Source: Pachyseris speciosa (Eukaryota; Cnidaria; Anthozoa; Scleractinia; Pachyseridae). Taken from it: 64,000 nucleotides of DNA. Both the position numbers and the translations under genes were made by a program. Shown here piece by piece: positions 63,501-64,000 of this stretch. Position 1 is the stretch's first letter. Every line of letters starts with the position of its first letter. The notes under the pieces are model-generated. The model made no database searches. It was not told the origin of the DNA and saw only the letters and a list, made by a program, of their open reading frames with translations. The stretch is from positions 1,261,501 through 1,325,500 of the forward strand of contig JAEMWC010000095.1 in the NCBI GenBank assembly GCA_016490735.1, in the 5' to 3' direction.

Positions 63501-63994
63501 AGGGTTAACTGAGCTAAACTGCAAACAGAACCCAACATTATACAATGCTCATAAAATAGTGTGCAAATTACATACTATTGGCAGCATCAAATTGCATTCT
63601 TTAATTGAAAAAATATAAAACGGTGAAACAAGAACATTAGAAAATTAATTCATGGTTGCCACTAATTGGGATAGAAACGGTTCCCTGACTTTTCACTGAC
63701 TATAAACCAATTTTCACTAACCAGTGTCCCCAAGACAAAACCTAGGGCAATAAGGCCTGCAATGGAGCCACAGGAATATTTTGATATGCAGTTGCTTTTA
63801 CTAACCTAATGGCTAGCCAGAAGTAAAATTTCGTGAGTTTTCATTGACTTTTAGGTAGAATTTAGAATTTCCCTGAGTTGATACACAATTCCCTGACTTT
63901 TTCCATGACAACCCTGTAAGTACAGCTTACCATGAATAAGTCCTTGGCTCCAATGTCTACTGCTAATAAAAATGCCTTCTCAAACCTCTTATAC
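60559..63994 (-). CDS. WDPCP: WDPCP (fritz): C-terminal five exons, gene continues off the right edge
   Basis: Exons in order are 63994-63931, 62729-62633, 61455-61249, 60852-60824 and 60633-60559 (stop). All have AG acceptors and GT donors, and phases join without a stop. The first carries RFEKAFLLAVDIGAKDLFM and the next DIHYLACDLGNYPLAEVAKQ, the helical repeat region near the C-terminus of WDPCP. A fast-evolving acidic linker (ESYDDDEEDLSYTEDD) follows, and the protein ends NLKIVHFGVV, matching the conserved end of vertebrate WDPCP. The WD40 propeller lies outside the window. WDPCP is a CPLANE-complex effector of planar cell polarity that acts with septins and intraflagellar transport in ciliogenesis. 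The fourth exon is only 29 nt. Confidence 0.85.
61456..62632. other. WDPCP intron
   Basis: No recognised element. AT-rich. Confidence 0.4.
62730..63930. other. WDPCP intron with (GGT)n run
   Basis: A simple (GGT)n repeat lies at about 62925-62947. Nothing else was recognised. Confidence 0.4.
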
Positions 63995-64000
63995 CTGAAA

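Overview
This is nuclear DNA of an animal, most likely an anthozoan cnidarian (a stony coral or close relative). Spliced genes with GT/AG introns match conserved animal proteins, the DNA is AT-rich, and it is packed with tRNA-derived SINEs, foldback MITEs, Penelope-like and Harbinger-like elements and a Polinton-type giant element, a mix I associate with coral and anemone genomes. The species assignment is inference; no rRNA or mitochondrial marker is present.

Host genes. An unidentified minus-strand exon lies at 504-649. FBXL15 (F-box/LRR protein) is an intronless plus-strand gene at 11023-11919. DAPP1 (SH2 plus PH adaptor) runs on the minus strand from its ATG at 48193 to about 20920 in nine exons that keep phase; the last is tentative. 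ANAPC13 (small APC/C subunit) runs head-to-head with it on the plus strand, 50313-58214, in four exons. The C-terminal exons of WDPCP (fritz, planar cell polarity/ciliogenesis) lie on the minus strand at 60559-63994, tail-to-tail with ANAPC13, and the gene continues past the right edge.

The most striking object is a 16.4-kb Polinton/Maverick-type (adintovirus-like) endogenous viral element at 27676-44104, sitting in intron 4 of DAPP1, between the SH2 and PH coding halves. It has inverted termini starting ACACACATGTAAT and a flanking GAGTA duplication. It encodes a family-B DNA polymerase, a DDE integrase, an A32-like packaging ATPase, a probable major capsid protein and about ten smaller or unknown genes, nearly all broken by frameshifts or stops. 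Its roughly 475-bp terminal repeats are unusual: each carries a near-perfect 190-bp palindrome, and each contains the 5' coding end of the gene pointing inward from it. Three later insertions interrupt it: a hAT-like element, a SINE-like retroposon and a MITE whose sibling lies just outside the element.

Around the genes are other mobile elements: a nested stack at 2269-5740 (a TA-flanked MITE split by a non-LTR retrotransposon, itself carrying a Penelope-like fragment with a GIY-YIG domain); a broken Harbinger pair at 7449-9162; three SINEs; several foldback MITE families; and two inverted-repeat DNA transposons inside the 7.5-kb second intron of ANAPC13. No CRISPR, operon, rRNA or free-standing tRNA gene is seen.
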